In this document: positions 22,511-24,552 of the stretch, piece after piece
Layout of the letters: each line of letters begins with the position of its first letter
Position numbering within the stretch: the first letter of the stretch is position 1
Source of the DNA: Ephemerocybe angulata
Taxonomy: Eukaryota > Basidiomycota > Agaricomycetes > Agaricales > Psathyrellaceae
Direction of reading: 5' to 3'
Length of the DNA: 24,552 nt
Assembly (NCBI GenBank): GCA_013368325.1
Contig: JAACJK010000200.1
Location: forward strand, 1 to 24,552
Position numbers and translations under genes: made by a program
Notes under the pieces: model-generated
What the model was told of the DNA's origin: nothing
The model's input: the letters and a program-made list of their open reading frames with translations, nothing else
Database searches by the model: none

Positions 22511-22903
22511 GGGGTCTATGCTGTTTATTACATTTGTGTCCTACCTTGCCCATACGCCATGCAATGAATATGACATGCCTTCCATGCTGTATGATTAATT
22601 GAGATTCGATGAGTGTGCCGCCGAATTAAGCCCAAAGAGTGCTCTGTTCGGCCAAGACCTTTAGAATCAAACAAAGGGGCAAACAAGGGTCGAGTAGGTC
22701 ATGATTGTTGGCTGGGGTCGTCTTCTCTCCTGACCGCCAATCTTGTCGTCGTCGTCGTCGCCCCCGTCGTCGACCCCCTTCCCTCACCGTTTACCTCTTC
22801 CACAGCCGTCACCCTGGCGCCAACTCTCCTTTCCGTATTCACCTCACGGTTGTCCAAGGCGAGGGCGCAGTCTCCACAACCTCCAGGCTCACCGCACGGC
22901 CAA
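22511..22903. other. S11 3' UTR and PPZ phosphatase promoter/leader
   Basis: About 393 nt without a gene. It includes a (GTC)5 microsatellite at 22745-22759 and a long C/T-rich leader up to the phosphatase ATG. The leader is open in the phosphatase frame, but the ATG at 22904, which gives an N-myristoylation signal, is the sensible start. Confidence 0.6.
22745..22759 (+). repeat. (GTC)5 microsatellite
   Basis: Five tandem GTC units in the phosphatase leader, followed by further GTCGTCG. Probably untranslated. Confidence 0.8.
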
Positions 22904-24552
22904 ATGGGTCAGCAACCCTCGAAAAGAGGCAAGAAAGGCGGGAAGGACAAGGATAACCACCATGCACACGAGCAAGACCCACACACCGAGGAGCTAAACG
23001 GCACTGGTGCGCCGGGCTCTGTTTCGCGTGCCACGGGAACATCAACCTCCACCGACCCAAATCAAGCAGCTGCGACCAACGGACACCCATCAATCAATGT
23101 ATCGGATCCTACAGGCAATCCAGTCTCATCCTCCCAGGCGCAAGCAGACGGGCGGTCCGTAGCCTCACCATATCCCCAGAAGCAGGACCAGTCCCCCAAA
23201 TGACCCCTTCCGTCCCTTCGACTTCGTCGCCTCGCCTTCCGAAACCTGCAACAGCGCCCCTTGACATCCCTGTCCCGACCATCCTCAACTCCTCCAAGCC
23301 AAGCCCAGGTTCCGTCACGAGTGGCGGCCAAGCCGAATCGATTGGCAATGGAACACCCAACAAGCCGAAGGGCCTCGATGTCGACGACATGATTCAGCGG
23401 CTATTAGACGTCGGGTACACCGGCAAAGTGAGCAAGTCTCTGTGCTTGAAGAACGCTGAAATCGTCGCTATCTGCCAAGCCGCCCGGGAAGTCTTGCTCA
23501 GCCAACCCACACTTATCGAGCTGTCACCCCCCGTCAAGATTGTTGGCGACGTGCACGGCCAGTATTCCGACCTTATTCGGTTGTTTGAAATGTGTGGCTT
23601 CCCACCGGCGGCCAACTACCTCTTCCTTGGCGACTACGTGGATCGTGGAAAGCAGAGTTTAGAAACCATCCTTCTATTGCTGTGCTACAAGATCAAGTAT
23701 CCCGAGAATTTCTTCCTCCTGCGAGGGAATCACGAATGCGCTAATGTTACGCGAGGTATGTGTTTAGTCTTGCTCTAGAGCTTCTTGCAAAATTTCTCAC
23801 TTCGGCACCAGTATACGGCTTTTACGACGAGTGCAAGAGACGGTGCAACATCAAGACTTGGAAGACGTTTATCGACGTTTTCAACTGTCTCCCGATTGCG
23901 GCTATTGTGGCTTCCAAAATCTTCTGCGTTCACGGGGGGCTTTCACCGTCCCTGCATTCAATGGACGATATCAAGCGCATACAACGGCCGACGGATGTTC
24001 CGGACTTTGGCCTTCTAAACGATCTTCTATGGTCGGACCCATCTGATACCGCTCTAGACTGGGAAGACACAATGAACGTGGAGTCAGCTATTGCTTCGGC
24101 AAGGCTGTCATCAATGAGTTCCTGGTGCGGTACGATATGGACCTTATATGCCGTGCGCATATGGTTGTGGAGGATGGGTATGAGTTCTGGAATGACAGGA
24201 CACTGGTGACTGTTTTCAGTGCTCCGAATTACTGCGGAGGTATGTCCCGTTGCATCGGCCTTTCTCGAAGCAGTTCTGACGATCGCCTCCTAGAATTCGA
24301 CAACTATGGAGCATGCATGAGGTGAGTCAAAACTCCAAATTACTATACTTTGTTTGTTCTAATGCCTTTGCAGTGTCTCTGAGGACCTCCTTTGCGCCTT
24401 CGAGTTGCTGAAACCCCTTGACGGAGCAGCTCTCCGCAAGGAGATGACCAAGGCGAAGCGGAAAAGGTGCGTTTTAGGCGCGATGGAGTCTAATTAGGGT
24501 CACCATACTGACGTTATGATGGTGTCCGTTAGCATAGCGGCGCCTACCGCAT
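22904..24552 (+). CDS. PPZ-type serine/threonine protein phosphatase, 3' partial
   Basis: A PP1-like phosphatase of the fungal PPZ group, which in yeasts governs cation homeostasis, salt tolerance and cell integrity. The N-terminus [14 protein letters not shown] fits N-myristoylation (Gly2) plus a basic patch. A Ser/Thr/Pro-rich tail of about 150 residues follows, then the catalytic domain with [47 protein letters not shown] and [12 protein letters not shown]. Exons: 22904-23755, 23812-24239, 24294-24321, 24374-24466, 24533->24552. Two frame breaks occur. The first is at CCCCC 23193-23197, where exon 1 is 852 nt and 853 is needed. The second is at ACAC 24067-24070, before NERGVSY, where exon 2 is out of phase by two extra or one missing base. 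The last codons continue beyond the window. Confidence 0.92.

Overview
This 24.5-kb window looks like the gene-dense chromosome of a filamentous basidiomycete (Agaricomycetes; a polypore-like wood decayer is my guess). The basis is closely packed genes on both strands, many GT-AG introns of about 50-70 nt with CTRAY-like branch sites, micro-exons, and the families present. All assignments come from reading the sequence; no database was searched.

Layout. <1-2046 (+): a DUF3292-like membrane protein gene with several reading-frame breaks, cut by the window edge. 2254-3512 (+): an aldo-keto reductase. 4229-7539 (+): meiotic cohesin kleisin Rec8 in 17 exons. 7756-13463 (-): a complete tyrosine-recombinase (Ngaro/DIRS-type) retrotransposon. 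13903-14901 (+): isopentenyl-diphosphate isomerase. 15300-16848 (-): a conserved fungal protein of unknown function, divergent from 17139-17760 (+), mitochondrial pyruvate carrier MPC1. 17932-21194 (-): DNA ligase I, divergent from 21811-22510 (+), ribosomal protein S11/uS17. 22904->24552 (+): a PPZ-type Ser/Thr phosphatase, open at the 3' end.

The host genes do not form a pathway; this is an ordinary housekeeping neighbourhood. The centrepiece is the retrotransposon. Its split direct repeats are in the order A1-ORFs-B1-A2-B2, the repeat copies read as identical, and a shared GAT core sits at both ends and at the B1/A2 junction. It encodes a gag-like zinc-finger protein and an RT-RNase H-tyrosine recombinase. 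Two predicted introns restore its reading frames. It lies between rec8 and the isomerase promoter.

A second cross-cutting signal is that single-nucleotide frame breaks, mostly at short homopolymers, recur in at least six unrelated and mostly essential genes. Exon-length arithmetic independently confirms them. They are best explained as assembly indels, so affected genes should not be called pseudogenes from this sequence alone.
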